Shown: positions 11,501 through 23,378 of the stretch, piece after piece
Position numbering within the stretch: position 1 is the stretch's first letter
Layout of the letters: each line of letters opens with the position of its first letter
Source: Anaeramoeba flamelloides
Taxonomy: Eukaryota > Metamonada > Anaeramoebidae
Length of the DNA stretch: 64,000 bases
NCBI GenBank assembly: GCA_027625915.1
Contig: JANTQA010000020.1
Span: forward strand, 186,001 to 250,000
Direction: 5' to 3'
Translations under genes and position numbers: made by a program
The notes under the pieces: generated by a model
What the model was told of the DNA's origin: nothing
Seen by the model: only the letters and a program-made list of their open reading frames with translations
The model's database searches: none

Positions 11501-12803
11501 TAAACCATTTTTAAGTCAAAATTATTTAGTTTAAGGAAGTGAATTACAAGTGTTTAATATGTTTGAATGCTTATTAGAAGAAAATGTCTTTAGGAAATTC
11601 CAAAATTGAAATTATTTTTCCACATATTACTATTTTTTCTTTATTTTTTACACTTGATTTTGTTTCTATATCTCATTTTTTTGTAATTTTTTTTTTTTCA
11701 TCTAAGATCTAAATCACAATTCAAACTGTGTTAGTAGAAAATTAATGAAGAATAAAAATGATTGTATAGAAATTATATTAATTTCTATTGGATTTTTTTT
11801 TGGATCTTCAATTGGATATCAAAAAGAACATTGTTGTTTTTCTCAATGGAACTTTAATAACTTAATTGATTAGCTTCTATCAAAGAGATCTCTAAGATCA
11901 AAGTATATTGTTATTGGGTGTAACCACATTAGAGTTAGATGTTTAAAATGTCTCTAAAAATTCGATTACTTAAGTAGTAATATTTGTTAATCTCATTAAT
12001 AAAAAATAATTCTTATATTATGTAAAAAACCTAACAATTTTAGAAAAAAAAATATTTTCTCACTTATTTAAAGGTTGAATTTCCAATGTTCAGACTCCAA
12101 AGTTGCAAACTAACATTCTTCAATTTGTGATGAAATGTGGATTTATAGCGTAAAAATTCAATTGTTAAAAAAAATTAAATAACTAACCAAATAGATTATT
12201 TTTAAAAATTATTACTAAAATATTGGTAATATATGAATGTTATAATTAGCTTTAGAATAAGGAAACAAAAAAATCAGTCTTTGATTTTTCATATTGATGA
12301 TTATTGAGTTAATTGTTGAAATTAAAAAATTAAAAAAATAGTTACTTTTTAAAGTTCTATATAAGAATGATAAAATTCCCAAATACTATTATTTGAGTTT
12401 CTATTTTGATAATAGGAAAGGGAATAAGAAAAAAATTTTTTCATTTTGAAATTTTTTAATAATGTTAATTAATAAAAATGTAAACAATTTATTGTTTGAC
12501 AATAATATTTATAATAGATTTTTTCGAGTCACAAAAATTATTTGAGTTATGACACACTAATATCATTAACAACCTATTACAACATGCTTTGATTATAGAG
12601 AAATCTATGGTGATGCCAAGCCTTAAGCTTTTCAAATATATAAGAAAATATATTGTTTTATTAGTTTTACTTTATACGGATATCAACTATCGTTTGATGT
12701 ATATTATTCTACTTAATTCCTTTTTTTTCTTCAAAGGTTGATTATAAAAAATATTTTATATTTAAAATAAATTTTGAGATACTTTGACTAAAATAAAGTT
12801 TAA
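11501..12803 (+). mobile_element. MITE-like DNA element of the TCAGTCAAAG family, long diverged copy
   Basis: The left end TAAACCATTTTTAAGTCAAA and right end TTTGACTAAAATAAAGTTTA are inverted. The interior matches the copy at 13187-13893: TTAGAAGAAAATGTCTTTAGG near the left, TATTATTCTACTTAATTCC and TCTTCAAAGGTTGATTAT near the right. It starts and ends with TA, as Tc1/mariner-type elements do. Non-coding. At about 1.3 kb it is longer than the other copies, so it probably holds further insertions. Confidence 0.55.
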
Positions 12804-13155
12804 TTAAAACTTAGTGAATATTTACAATTATAAAAAATAATAAAAATAAAAAAAAGTCATTGTTTTCGAAAAAAAAATATTTTTATTAATTTGGCATTTA
12901 AGGTCTTCTAAAAAAAAGTTTGTTTAATGAATAATTTTAACTTTTTGTTACAAATTGTTAATAATTTCATTACCAAAAGTTACATTTGAACTTTATAAAA
13001 TATTATCTACAAATTTTGAAAATGATTTTCTTTGAAATCAGCTTTTTCGAAGAATAATTGATTATATTGATGAAAAAGATTTACAAGATCCAAAATCAAT
13101 GTCTTATATATAACCACCATTTCAAAAATTGTGACTCATTGGAAATAATAAATTG

Positions 13156-13186
<31 letters not shown>

Positions 13187-13197
<11 letters not shown>

Positions 13198-13886
13198 TCA
13201 GTCAAAGGGGCCCAGTTGTAATGGTATAATACACGTGTTTAAAGGGTTTGCATAGATATTAGAAGAAAAATTTTATTTTGGAAATTTTTAAAATTGAAAT
13301 CATTTTTTCACATTTCTACACATTTTTGTTTTTTTTTTTCGATTTTTTTTTAAAAACGTCATTCATTTGCAAAAAAATTTTTTATAGCAAGATCAATAGT
13401 CACTTGGTCAAAACTTGTTATTCTAATGTCATTGAAACTATGTAAAGATTGTTGAGAAATCATATTGATTCCTATTGGAATTCAATTTGATCTTTGATCT
13501 TGATATTTGTTTTATAAATGTGAAAAATTTTCACTTCATTTTCATTTCCTTTTTCAAATAGAGACCACAAATACCAACAAACTTTGTTTGAGGGCTTAAT
13601 TTCTAAAAGAAAAGTATGGAAAATGAAGTGAAAAATGTTTGATATTTATTATTCAAATACCAGTAGAAGTTCAAAACGAACATCATTGTTTTTCTCAATA
13701 TGGCCCTAAGAATTTGAGTTTTTCAATTTTTAAGAAAAGCTATTCATTTATTAATATTCTTTCAGACATGTATCAACATTTCTTCGAGGTGTATTATTCT
13801 CTTTATTTCTTATTTGTTCTTCAAAGGTCAATTATTTTATATAATTGATATTTGAAAAAAACGTTGGGCACCTTTGACTGAAACAG

Positions 13887-13893
<7 letters not shown>
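13187..13893 (+). mobile_element. MITE-like element with ~28 bp terminal inverted repeats, inside (TA)n
   Basis: The left end AAACTATTTTTCAGTCAAAG, followed by GGGCCCAG, is mirrored by the right end GGGCACCTTTGACTGAAACA, followed by GAGTTTA. Both ends abut long (TA)n runs, so the target was TA, as for Tc1/mariner elements. The interior has no transposase. It carries a second small element at about 13496-13664. Related copies lie at 11501-12803, 38004-38582 and 55324-55998. Confidence 0.8.
13496..13664. mobile_element. Small MITE-like element nested inside the 13187-13893 element
   Basis: About 170 bp with inverted ends: GTGAAAAATTTTCACTTCAT near the left and ATGAAGTGAAAAATGTTTGA near the right, outer edges ATATTTG and CAAATACCAG. 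The related copy at 11501-12803 lacks this insert at the same place, where GGATCTTCAATTGGATATC runs on into AAAAAGAACATTGTTG. Same family as 28300-28548 and 30008-30237. Confidence 0.65.
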
Positions 13894-13917
<24 letters not shown>

Positions 13918-15198
13918 CCTTTTATATACAAGAAAAAGGAAAAATTTAATCTTATTAATAATTCATTTTTAAAGAATTATAAATATATGAAAATCATGAT
14001 ATTTCAATAAAGTAAAAAAAATAAAACCAAAAATCAAAAAAAAAGTGAGTCAAAATTTTTGAAATAAGAATTACATATTTGTTATTACTGAACTTTAAAA
14101 AAAAAAGGGTTAACGAGAAGATTTACATAAATAATTAATTTCATTTTAAAAGACATTAGATAATCTCAATTTTTTTAGTGATTATTTATCTTTTCAAAGT
14201 TATTTTTGTTTTTACACATAATCTTTTGCAAAAAAAAAAAAGAAAAAGAAAAATTTTTAAAAAAAAGAAAAAGAAAAGAAAATCCGAAAAAACAAGAAAA
14301 GAAATGAAACAATTGAATTTGATCTAAAAACTAAAAAATTAAAACTAACTATCAAGGAAAAAATCAAAAAAAAAAAAAGAATAAGAAAAAGAAAAAAAAA
14401 TAAAAGAAAAATAAAAAATTTGAAAAAGCAAAACAAAAATTTGCAAAAAAAGAAAAAATGATTTTGATCAAAAAGTGAAATTTTTTTTCAGAGAAGAGTA
14501 TAGGATAAAACAATACAGAACACGTCCCAATAGCATTCTATAGTGGGTTAACATTATTGAAAAAAATACTTTATATCTATATATATTCAAAAAACAAAAA
14601 ATCAAATTGTAAATATTTAGAAAAAAATGATCTATTTGTGTGAAATCTCAAAAAGTTTGGAGACAGGGATTTCAAACTGATACATTAATATTCCCTAAAT
14701 TAAGCTTCAATTAATCTTAAGTTAAAAAAAATACAAAAAATTGAGTTTTTTTTTTACTAATTTTGGATTTTAACGGTGTATAATTTTTTTAGAATTTGAC
14801 TTATATTGATAGATTTTGTGCTGTACCATTTTTAGAAATATGGAAGATCATGACTAAAATAAAATTATAAAACCAAAAATAATTAACTTTATTTGTCAAC
14901 TATGTTTATTTTCACAATAGAATGAGAAATTCGTAAAGAGTAAAAATGATTATTTCATTTATTTATTATAACCAAAAAAAAACAACAAAATAAATAGAAA
15001 TTTAAAAATTAAAAAAAAAAAATAACAAAAAAAAAATAGCCTTTTACAGAAGTGCGATGATATATCAGATTTCAAAACTATCACCAAAACAGTTTATTGA
15101 CGTAAATTGAACTATTTTCGATCCTATAGTTAAAGGTATATTAGTCACACTTTTGTAAAAATAACCTGATGAAAAATTGCATGTTTTTAATTTTCAAA

Positions 15199-18042
15199 TT
15201 ACTTTTTTTTTTTTTTCTTTAGTGTTGATTTTTTTTCCCTTTTCCATTGTTTAATAAAATAAAAAATAGATCTAATTATTAGGCTTCTTTCGGAAGTCCT
15301 GTTACATACAAGTGTTATCGAAGGTTCTGATGTAGCTCTACAAGCATGTGATTGGGTCCATTGGATTTCAATGCATTGATTTTTTTTAGGAGCTCGTCGT
15401 ACAATTAGATCTTTTTTAAACGAAACAGTTTTTAATGTCTTTTTCCCAACACCAATAATTAAACAATTTCTTCTGATTTTTAGAAATCCAGGTTTTAAAT
15501 TAGAAATTTTTTTGATTTCTTTGTCTTTTTTTTTTCGTACATTTTCACTTTCTATGGCAACAAGGAAGTTTACTCCTTTATTATTATAATACTTTTCAAA
15601 AAGTCGCTTGACATTGTTTTTATCAACAACATCGTCAAGAGTTGAATATAATTTTAAAAATTTTTTATTAGGTGGAACCAATTCTGGGTAATCAATTGCC
15701 GAAGGGCTTGCTTGGATATTTCCTTTTTTGTTTTTATTATTATTTTTATCATTATAAACATGATCATTTTCATTTTTTTGGTTTTGCTTTCCTTTTTTTT
15801 TATTATTATGTAATAAATTATCCTTTTTTTCTTTTAAATTGGATTTACTGCTTTTTAAAAATAAAATTAGTGTGGTTAAACAAATAAAGCGTTCTTCTTC
15901 AGATTGGAAATCTAAAATTAATTGCTTTTCTTCATTTTCAAAATTCAACTTTAAGTGAGTATTTATTTTTTTATTGATCTCAATGTTTATTTTTAAATTA
16001 TCACTTAGTTTTATTTTACAAAGTTCAAGAAAACTTTTTTTATCAGAAATTATCAAATATTTTTTTGTTATTTGTATCCAATATTTTTTCATTTTTTCAT
16101 TCTCGCTTTCGCCCTCTATTTCTTTCCCATTTATACGGTCATTTATCTTGAACTGTTGCCTTTTCTTGTTATTTCTATTAAAATCTTTTTCTTCGAATTC
16201 ATTTTCAGATTCTGAAATTGATTTTGAAACAGATCCAGATCCGGATTCAGATTCAAAAAAAAAATTAGAAAGACATTGGAAATTGTTGATATTCTTGTAT
16301 TTGCTTTGAAATAAAAATTTAATAAATCCTTTCTTTAAATAATTTTCGGAATTTTCAAAGGCAATTTGACCCATTTTATCATATTTTTTGATTAATTTTG
16401 GATCACGAAATTTTAAAGTTTGGGAATAACTATTATTTTCCCAATTGTCAAGTGTGTTAATTAAAAAAAAAATTGTGAATATATATGAATTATTTTGATT
16501 TTTCGATTTGCTTTTTAGCTTTATTATTTGATTCAAATTTCTTTTTAAATAGCGGTTTTTTAAATTTAAATAATCAACCAATTCATAGTCACCCTCATTT
16601 TCACTGAGACTTTCGATGATCGATTTGGTTTTTTTTTCGATCTCTTCGTCTTTTTTCTTCTTCCTTTTCCTTTTCCTTTTCCTTTCGTTCCTTTCGTTCC
16701 TTTCGTTCCTTTCGTTCCTTTCGTTCTTTTCATTCTTCTTCTTCACCTTTTTCTTGTTCTTCTTTGCCTTTTTCTTGTTCTTTTCATGGATTTTCGATTT
16801 CTCACTTTCCGTTTTTTTCCTATTCTCCATTTTTTGAATCATTTTTTTGTCTTTTGTTGAATTGTATCTCTTGCGATCTTGGCTTCCATTTGATGGTGTG
16901 TGAGTACTTTTAAATGGTTTAAAATTTAAAAATTCCATATCTCGTTTACCATTATCGCCTTTGGTGTTCTCGTTCCCATTAATTTGCTCTCTAGATACAA
17001 TAAGATCTCCACCGCCAGACGTTAGTGGTTCTGTAGCTGAAAGCGTTTTTTCACCTTTTTTTCCCTTTCCAGAATCATGATCGCTTTCGTTTTCCCCTTG
17101 TCTTGGGTTTTTTTTTGTAGAACTCTTTTTATGAAACTCGTTTGATCTCCGTTGTAATTCTTCCACCTGATCGAACTCAATTTCCCCCCACTTACACTCA
17201 TCATTTCCTTCACTTGAAAAAAAATTGGAATCTTCAGATTCCTGTAAGGGTTTATATTCCTGTGAAGAAATTTCATTTTCATTTACATTTGAATAGCCGT
17301 TGGAGTTTGAAGTTGAGTTTGTGCTTGAATATTCCTCTTGTCTCTTTTGCTTGATTTTTTTGAGGATCCTAATTCTTTTTTCTTGATCCTCCCAAAAAAC
17401 ATTCTTTGACTCAAAGCTTTTTTCCAGGGGATCAAAGTTTTCTTTAATTAAATATGGGTTCATTATCTCTTTCTCTTTCTCTTTGTACTTTTCCTTTTCC
17501 TTTTCTTCTTGTGATTTGTCACGAATTTGTAGGTATTGGTAAATCTGCCGATTAAAATTTAGTTCCTCACCTTTTTCTTTAAATAAATAAAATTGCCGTT
17601 TTTCTCTTGAGGTCTCTTTTAAGATCCCCTGTTCTTCGGATTTCCTTTTGATAAAAGATAAAGAGCAAATTACTTTTTTTTTGCTTGATCGATCGCTTTT
17701 GAAAAATGCTTGTGGATTAATTTCTTCCACTTGGGGATATTTAATTCTTTTGAGTGTTTCAAGATACTCATTGAAATTCTTATTCCTTTGTTCTTGGTAA
17801 CTGCTCGTATAAATAACTTCATTCGTTTTACAAGGGACAAGAACATTCACAAGATTCAAAAGTATTAAACTAGATCTTTTTAATAAATGCCCAACGGATA
17901 AGTTTGGTTGCTGAAGAATCGCTTGTGACCATTGCACAACTTTTTGGGTCTTTGTTTGCTCACCTCCTTTGATTTGGTTAGACTCTTTTTTTGGGTTATA
18001 GCCGATCTCAGAGATAAGATAACCCTTTGGTTTTAAAAACAT
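15199..18042 (-). CDS. Calponin-homology domain protein with two PH-like regions and a long disordered middle
   Basis: Single open frame of 947 residues. Residues ~35-135 look like a single (type 3) calponin-homology domain: LLNLVNVLVP, NFNEYLETLKRIKYPQ, then NPQAFF and KKVICSLSFIKR, matching the core and last helices of that fold. The middle (~150-560) is charged and Ser/Asn/Lys-rich, with a five-fold Asn-Glu-Arg repeat followed by KRKRKRKKKK. Residues ~654-734 (YLIISDKKSFLEL, KLILDF-like strands, final helix) and ~852-932 (GFLKIRRNCLIIGVGKK ... IIRSIFYFIKQW) look like two PH-type domains. I infer a protein linking actin or cortex to membranes or partners. The domain calls are by pattern only. 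The start is the first Met of the frame, shortly before the CH region. Confidence 0.7.
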   Translation of the reverse strand: MFLKPKGYLISEIGYNPKKESNQIKGGEQTKTQKVVQWSQAILQQPNLSVGHLLKRSSLILLNLVNVLVPCKTNEVIYTSSYQEQRNKNFNEYLETLKRIKYPQVEEINPQAFFKSDRSSKKKVICSLSFIKRKSEEQGILKETSREKRQFYLFKEKGEELNFNRQIYQYLQIRDKSQEEKEKEKYKEKEKEIMNPYLIKENFDPLEKSFESKNVFWEDQEKRIRILKKIKQKRQEEYSSTNSTSNSNGYSNVNENEISSQEYKPLQESEDSNFFSSEGNDECKWGEIEFDQVEELQRRSNEFHKKSSTKKNPRQGENESDHDSGKGKKGEKTLSATEPLTSGGGDLIVSREQINGNENTKGDNGKRDMEFLNFKPFKSTHTPSNGSQDRKRYNSTKDKKMIQKMENRKKTESEKSKIHEKNKKKAKKNKKKVKKKNEKNERNERNERNERNERKRKRKRKKKKDEEIEKKTKSIIESLSENEGDYELVDYLNLKNRYLKRNLNQIIKLKSKSKNQNNSYIFTIFFLINTLDNWENNSYSQTLKFRDPKLIKKYDKMGQIAFENSENYLKKGFIKFLFQSKYKNINNFQCLSNFFFESESGSGSVSKSISESENEFEEKDFNRNNKKRQQFKINDRINGKEIEGESENEKMKKYWIQITKKYLIISDKKSFLELCKIKLSDNLKINIEINKKINTHLKLNFENEEKQLILDFQSEEERFICLTTLILFLKSSKSNLKEKKDNLLHNNKKKGKQNQKNENDHVYNDKNNNKNKKGNIQASPSAIDYPELVPPNKKFLKLYSTLDDVVDKNNVKRLFEKYYNNKGVNFLVAIESENVRKKKDKEIKKISNLKPGFLKIRRNCLIIGVGKKTLKTVSFKKDLIVRRAPKKNQCIEIQWTQSHACRATSEPSITLVCNRTSERSLIIRSIFYFIKQWKREKKSTLKKKKKK
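16674..16730 (-). repeat. 9-bp coding tandem repeat (Asn-Glu-Arg) in the CH/PH protein
   Basis: On the plus strand the unit CCTTTCGTT repeats about five times, then decays into CCTTTTCCTTTTCC. It encodes NERNERNERNER and a following Lys/Arg run. A unit that is a multiple of three keeps the frame when copy number changes. Confidence 0.8.
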
Positions 18043-19799
18043 TTTGTTTTTTGGCTGAAAAAGGAAAATACTAAAAAAATATTTTGTGGAATTAAAAAAT
18101 AAAACTTTGTTTGTGTATTTTCGAATTTCTTCTCTACAAGCCAGTTTTCTCTGAACAATTCCTTTTTTCGCTTTATTGCATCCTAATTACTTTATATTTT
18201 TTTGAATAAGAAAAAATCTTTTAGTTCATTATTTTTCAGAAAACTAGATTGATTATCATCTTTAATAGCCTTGATTTTAAAATATTTTATCCTCAATTAA
18301 GTTGATCATTTTTTTTTTTTTTTAAGAACATAGCAAAAAGGTTACGAAACAATTTTTTCTTTTTCAAAAAATCAATTAGTATTGCCAATTTCCAACCAAC
18401 CAAATTGATTTTTTGAAGAAACTTTCAGGCATCTAATGAAAGTTATTTTTGGAACTGAACAATTTAATTCACTCAACAAACCCAAGAAATTTAATACAAG
18501 TCAAAGTAGTTTCTGTTTGAATCTTTGACCAATCTCTTATTTTCGAAATAATTAATTTTGAATACAATTAATTCAAGATCTTCATATAAAAAATAAATCA
18601 CTGAGATTGAATTAATTATCAGCGAACAAAACAGCTCGCAATGTGTTCTCATCTTTAATAGAAAGTTGACATCGTTAAAATTTTACATTTAAGAACTTTT
18701 TTAAAACTGATCAATTTTCTAAGGTAAAATTATTTTTTTCATCATAAGACTCTTCTTATTCTAAAATTTTGAAGAATAAACTCATCTCCCAATTCTAAAA
18801 TTTTTGATTTGTATATTATTTTTTTCAGTTAAACCAAAACTTGATTTTAAAAAACTGTGTTTAAAAGACCATTAAAATCAAATTCTCAGAATTAATCATT
18901 ATACCCCCAAAAGTTCAAAAATTGACATTATTAAATCTTTTAAATATGTTTTTCTAATTAATTATATCACAAGATCGTGATTTTTTTTGATTAATAATTG
19001 GCCAAATAATGTTAAAATGGTATTGATCTCTTCAAGAATTTATATCAAAGTTCATTAAGTGAATCTGAATTAAAATCTTTAAAATATTATTTCTAATTAA
19101 CTTTTATCGAGATATTTGAGATTTTTTTCAACGAATAAATTAGAAAAATAATGAGAAAATTTGAAATACAATCAATTTCATTTATTCATGGGGAAATATA
19201 AGTCGGAGATGCTGATTTAGATCTTGGTTAGTATCTCAATTGAAGGTGTCTAAAAATCAAGTAAAATGCTATTGAAAGTAAATTATTTTAGACCTTACTG
19301 ATACTTGTCTCTTTAAAAATCCTAGAAAAACCATATTCAAAGTTAATCTTATTGTTTGACAAAAGAAGTGAGACACAAAAAAAAAAGTGTGATATTTTTT
19401 TGGAATTGTAATAGATTTAAAGTGGATAAAATTAATAAATATTGTCCATTTATTTGAACTAAATATGAATTCAAATGTGATACTATACTTTTTTAAGAAG
19501 CATAGTATTTAACTTGAATTTTCTTCCTTTCAATTTCATCAAGTGGATTATTGTAAAGTTTAAATATGTTTTTTTTTGATAGTAAATAGTTGCAAAAATG
19601 ATTAAAAAAGTATATATTTAAGGGTAATTCATCTCTATTAAATCAAGAATTTTCTAAATAAACCCTTAATTTTTCAATCTGAATTATTTTTTGGGTCCTT
19701 AAGAAGAATTTATTTTTGTTTAGAACAAACCAATTGTGAAAAAGAACTATTTTGGATTTAAGATTTTTTACTTCACTAGTTAGAAAAAATGAAATTGAA
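18043..19799. other. Gene-poor AT-rich gap upstream of the CH/PH gene
   Basis: I see no gene. The promoter of the CH/PH gene (minus strand) should lie in the first few hundred bases. Around 18840-19140 there are diverged repeats with words such as AAATCTTTTAAATATG, not assigned to a family. Confidence 0.5.
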
Positions 19800-20850
19800 A
19801 AATCCAAGTTAGACAAAAATACTACTTTTACTATCCTTTCATCATTAAAAATAAAGTTTATTTAAAATATAATCAAAAACATAGAACTTTAAATCATGAG
19901 ACTAGTGTATTTATTGTTTTTAATATATCCAACTTTTTTAAAAGTCTCTCTTCAAGAAAAAAGGATTATTTTGGGTAAGAAATACCAAAAAAAATTTAAT
20001 AGTAGTATGATTTTTAGCTTGATTTAAATTGATAATAATATACTTTGATAGATAATAACTAATAGTTTTGAAAATGTTGTACTCCTCTTGCACAACTGAA
20101 ATAGAGAAAAAAAATATTTCTGATAATAATTATTGAGAGTGCTTAAGTTTTTTTAAATTTCGGTAATTGAAAGAAAATTAAATAAATTTTCTTTTTATTT
20201 CAAAAAATAAAAAAAAAACTTACGGTAGTGTCCACCAAGTACCGTAGAGTTCCTAGGTTTTCTTAAGGTTTTCTATTTTATTTGTTAAATCTATCGATTT
20301 TCCAAATAAACAGAAAACTCAAAAAAACCTAAAGGCGCTTTTCCAGAATTAAAAAGAGTGAGAGAATAATCAAAGATTTTACTCAATTTTTTGAATTCTG
20401 GAAAAGCTAAATGAGGTTTTTTTTTACTTTTTGGCACAAGGAGAAAATTTCAAAAATTTTCTGTTTATTTCAAAAATTAAAAAAAACAACTGAAAATCAA
20501 AAAAAAAAAAAAAAATTGTATTTAAAAGAACAAATAATTTACTAATAGTCCTAATTATTGATTCCCTAATTGAAAGAAATATATTAAATTTAAAATATTT
20601 TTGAAATATAACACAATAGATTCTTGGATGAAGAAAATATTTCCAAATTTTTTACTATTAAATTTCAAAATAATCTTAATAGAAACTGGAAAAGTGGATT
20701 TTCAACTTAAATCGAAAAATATCTTTAAAAATAAATTTTTTGATCACAAATATTTTATTACCCAATAGTTTTTATTCGTAGTTTCGTTATCATTAAGTGA
20801 AAAATTAACCAAATTTGAATTTTTTTTCTTAAATATTATTAATCAAAAAT
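19800..20850 (+). mobile_element. Composite repeat element with palindromic core, copy 2
   Basis: The left flank (~19800-20148) matches 41460-41795: GTTAGACAAAAATACTAC at the start, AACTAATAGTTTTGAAAATG near its end. The core (20150-20490) has four hairpins in the order A, C, B, A. The right flank (20500-20850) matches 42065-42405, with ATTGATTCCCTA, TTTTTTACTATTAAATTTC and AATAGTTTTTATTC. No coding frame. The copies are well diverged, so the insertion is not recent. Confidence 0.7.
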
Positions 20851-21825
20851 ATATTGTGTTTTTGTAGACTATAATAAGGGATTTCCAAGAAAGAGAAACT
20901 GGCAAATACCGTTTAAATAAATTTTTTAAACTAAAATTTCAAAAGAGTATTTAAATATACAATAAAATTAACTATAATTTATTGATTCTTGATAATAATT
21001 CAATTTGTTGTTAGTACTATATTACATAAATAAAAAATATTAAATCTTCTGATCTCAATTTTATCGGTTTTTTTTAAGGGTGATAATTCATCTTTATTAT
21101 TTTCTTTTTGATCGAAAAAAAAGTTTTCCTTACATGTTTAATCTCAACAAATTTTCAAATAGAATTGAAAACAGATAACTATATTTCACTGTTTTAAAAA
21201 TCATTTGTACCTTTTCTATATTTTCAATTTTTTATTGAAATTGGTCGTATATTGTTTTCCTCAAAAAAAGTGGTATTGTTTTTTTCCATTTTTTGGAGAT
21301 GTTCCAATCGAATATATTTTGAAATAAATACCTTAGACATTGATTCAATAGGTATTAATATTAAAATTAATTTGATATTACCAATTAACGAATACCCCCA
21401 CTAAAAAAGATGATTTTTGACAAAATGTAAAAAAAAAAATCCCTACCTTTTTTAGAAATACCTTGAACATTTACAAAATGAAAATATTGGCTTATTGTGT
21501 AGAATATAATAAAAGTAAAAATTTTTTTAAAGGAAAATGATAACAATTTGATTGTAATTCAGAGATAATTTATTTGATCTTGGATATATAACGATAATTC
21601 AATAAAAATAAAATTAAAAATAAAATTTTTTAATATTTTATTTTCCAAGTTTTCAACTATAAGAATTCAAGAGGTTTTAAATGGATCATTAAATAAAAAA
21701 AAAAAAAAAAAAAAATATTTTTGTTATTTTGTAAATTACAGTATTATTAACTATTAAAATCAAAATTTAAACTTTTTCATAAAAAAAACAACAATTTAAC
21801 GAACTAATTACGTTTTAACTATTTG

Positions 21826-22258
21826 GGGGAAAAAGTGTAACATGTAAAAAAAGGCGAATCACATTTTTTTTAAATGGGAACATATATAGAATCACAGGAA
21901 CCTGAAAAAGAAAAATCAGATCTATTAATAAAAGAAAAAATAAATAATTATTGACCAATGGTTGATTCAGCACAATAACAGTTTTTTAATACTATCTTGT
22001 GGTTTTAGTTTTTCTCTGATTGATCAATTATTAATTTTTTTGTTAAAAAAATTGACATTCTTATGAGATCTCTCAAACAACAACATGTTGTTTTTTTACT
22101 AATTGAGTAGATTTAAATTATGTTTGTTGGTTTGATTGAAAATAATACAATGTAACAGTATTGTAAATTTAATTTGTTTCTTCTTTTAATCGATTTAACT
22201 TTTCATTTTCAGGTTCTATTAATGTCCCCAATTAAAAACTGTGTTGCACTTTTTTCCA
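21826..22258. mobile_element. MITE-like element (GGAAAAAGTGNAACA ends), copy 1
   Basis: The left end GGGGGAAAAAGTGTAACATG and the right end TGTTGCACTTTTTTCCAGG are inverted. The interior matches 44733-45121 (GAACCTGAAAA, TTGTTGGTTTGATTGA, ACTATC.T...GGTTTTAG-like). No coding frame. Short open frames at 22241-22438 and 22685-22894 arise from repeats. Confidence 0.7.
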
Positions 22259-22519
22259 GGTCAGTTATCTAAACCCCAATTCAATATTTTTAACACACCA
22301 AAATTCAATTTAAAAAAAAAAACACAATCCTATTTAATCAATTCTAAGAGAAATACCAATTTAGTACCATTCATCAATTTAAATTTAACAATTATTTATA
22401 AATTATTATACCAACAAATAAATAATTACCAATACTAATAAAATAAAATTATGTTAAACATTTTGGAGAGAGCAAAAAGAAAAAATTATTGGTAAATTTA
22501 TAAAAATTTTATTAGGAAT

Positions 22520-22800
22520 GATTGATCAATCAAATAGTTATATACCATCAACTAATTTTATTTGAGTTCTTCTTTTTGGAACAACTCAAGTGTAACTCAA
22601 TATCAACTTTTCTAAAAAAATAGATTGATCGAACAAAACAAATGATGTAATTTCAAAAAAAAAAATGAAAGAATAAACTTAAAGATGAAAAAAATGATTT
22701 TCAGATTTTTACAACAAAATCAAAATTATTTCCAATTTGAAAGAAATTGTATTACTTGTGATTTTTTGAACTGTTTTAACTGTGAGGAAAATTTTGAATT
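22520..22800 (+). repeat. Diverged dispersed repeat, also at 61318-61670
   Basis: It shares GATTGATCAATCAAAT, CCATCAACTAAT and a closing ATTTCCAATTTGAAAGAAAT-like block with 61318-61670. The similarity is patchy and the boundaries are uncertain. No coding function is supported. Confidence 0.4.
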
Positions 22801-23378
22801 TGAGTTTAGTTCTTATTTGAAATCAACTATTAATAATTATCGTGTTATTATTATTTATTCAAACGATCTTATTGGAGCTAAATATTTTTATTAAATGTTG
22901 AGTACAAAAATTAAAATTTAATTTCAAAATTCCTCTTAAAAATTAAATAAAAAAAGCAAAATAGATAAAAATGATAAAAATTAATCAAAGAAGTCTAAAT
23001 ATTACATGATTAATTCTTTTTTTATTTTTTGTATATTTTTTTGTTAAATAGAGATACAACAGAAATATTCAACACAGCACAAAAGTTATTTTATTATTTT
23101 TTTTTTTGTATTATTTTTTGAATGATGTATGAATTTCTGTGGTTTCATCGCTTTTGGTTTATTAGCGCTCAATTCATAATTTAATAATGTTCTTTAAAAA
23201 TTAAATATATCTAAGAACACCCCTACCAAAAAAAAAAAAAAAAAAAGTGTCAAGGAAAAGTTTAAGAAAATGTAAATAAACTAATAACCTACAACTACGA
23301 CTATTTTCTAAATGCTTTTTATAATTAATAATTTGACATCACTTTGCAATAACTAAAATGAATTTCAAAATAGTCCTA

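Larger units (their letters stand above)
13116..14565 (+). repeat. Dispersed repeat (ACCATTTCAAAAATTGTGACTC start) split by a nested insertion
   Basis: The outer pieces 13116-13157 and ~13918-14565 match the uninterrupted copy at 53609-54170. Shared parts are the start ACCATTTCAAAAATTGTGAC, the middle AAAGTGAG[T/C]..TCAA.TTTTTGAAA and an A-rich end with a TAACATTATTGA-like word. Between them lie (TA)n microsatellites and the MITE at 13187-13893. The unbroken copy has only a short ATATAT-like stretch at the matching place. Confidence 0.65.

Noticed and set aside
22241-22894. Two 65-69 residue open frames, one with a CDFLNCFNCEE cysteine cluster
   Set aside because: The first overlaps a MITE end and the second a diverged repeat also found at 61.3-61.7 kb without the frame. 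The cysteines do not form a known motif.
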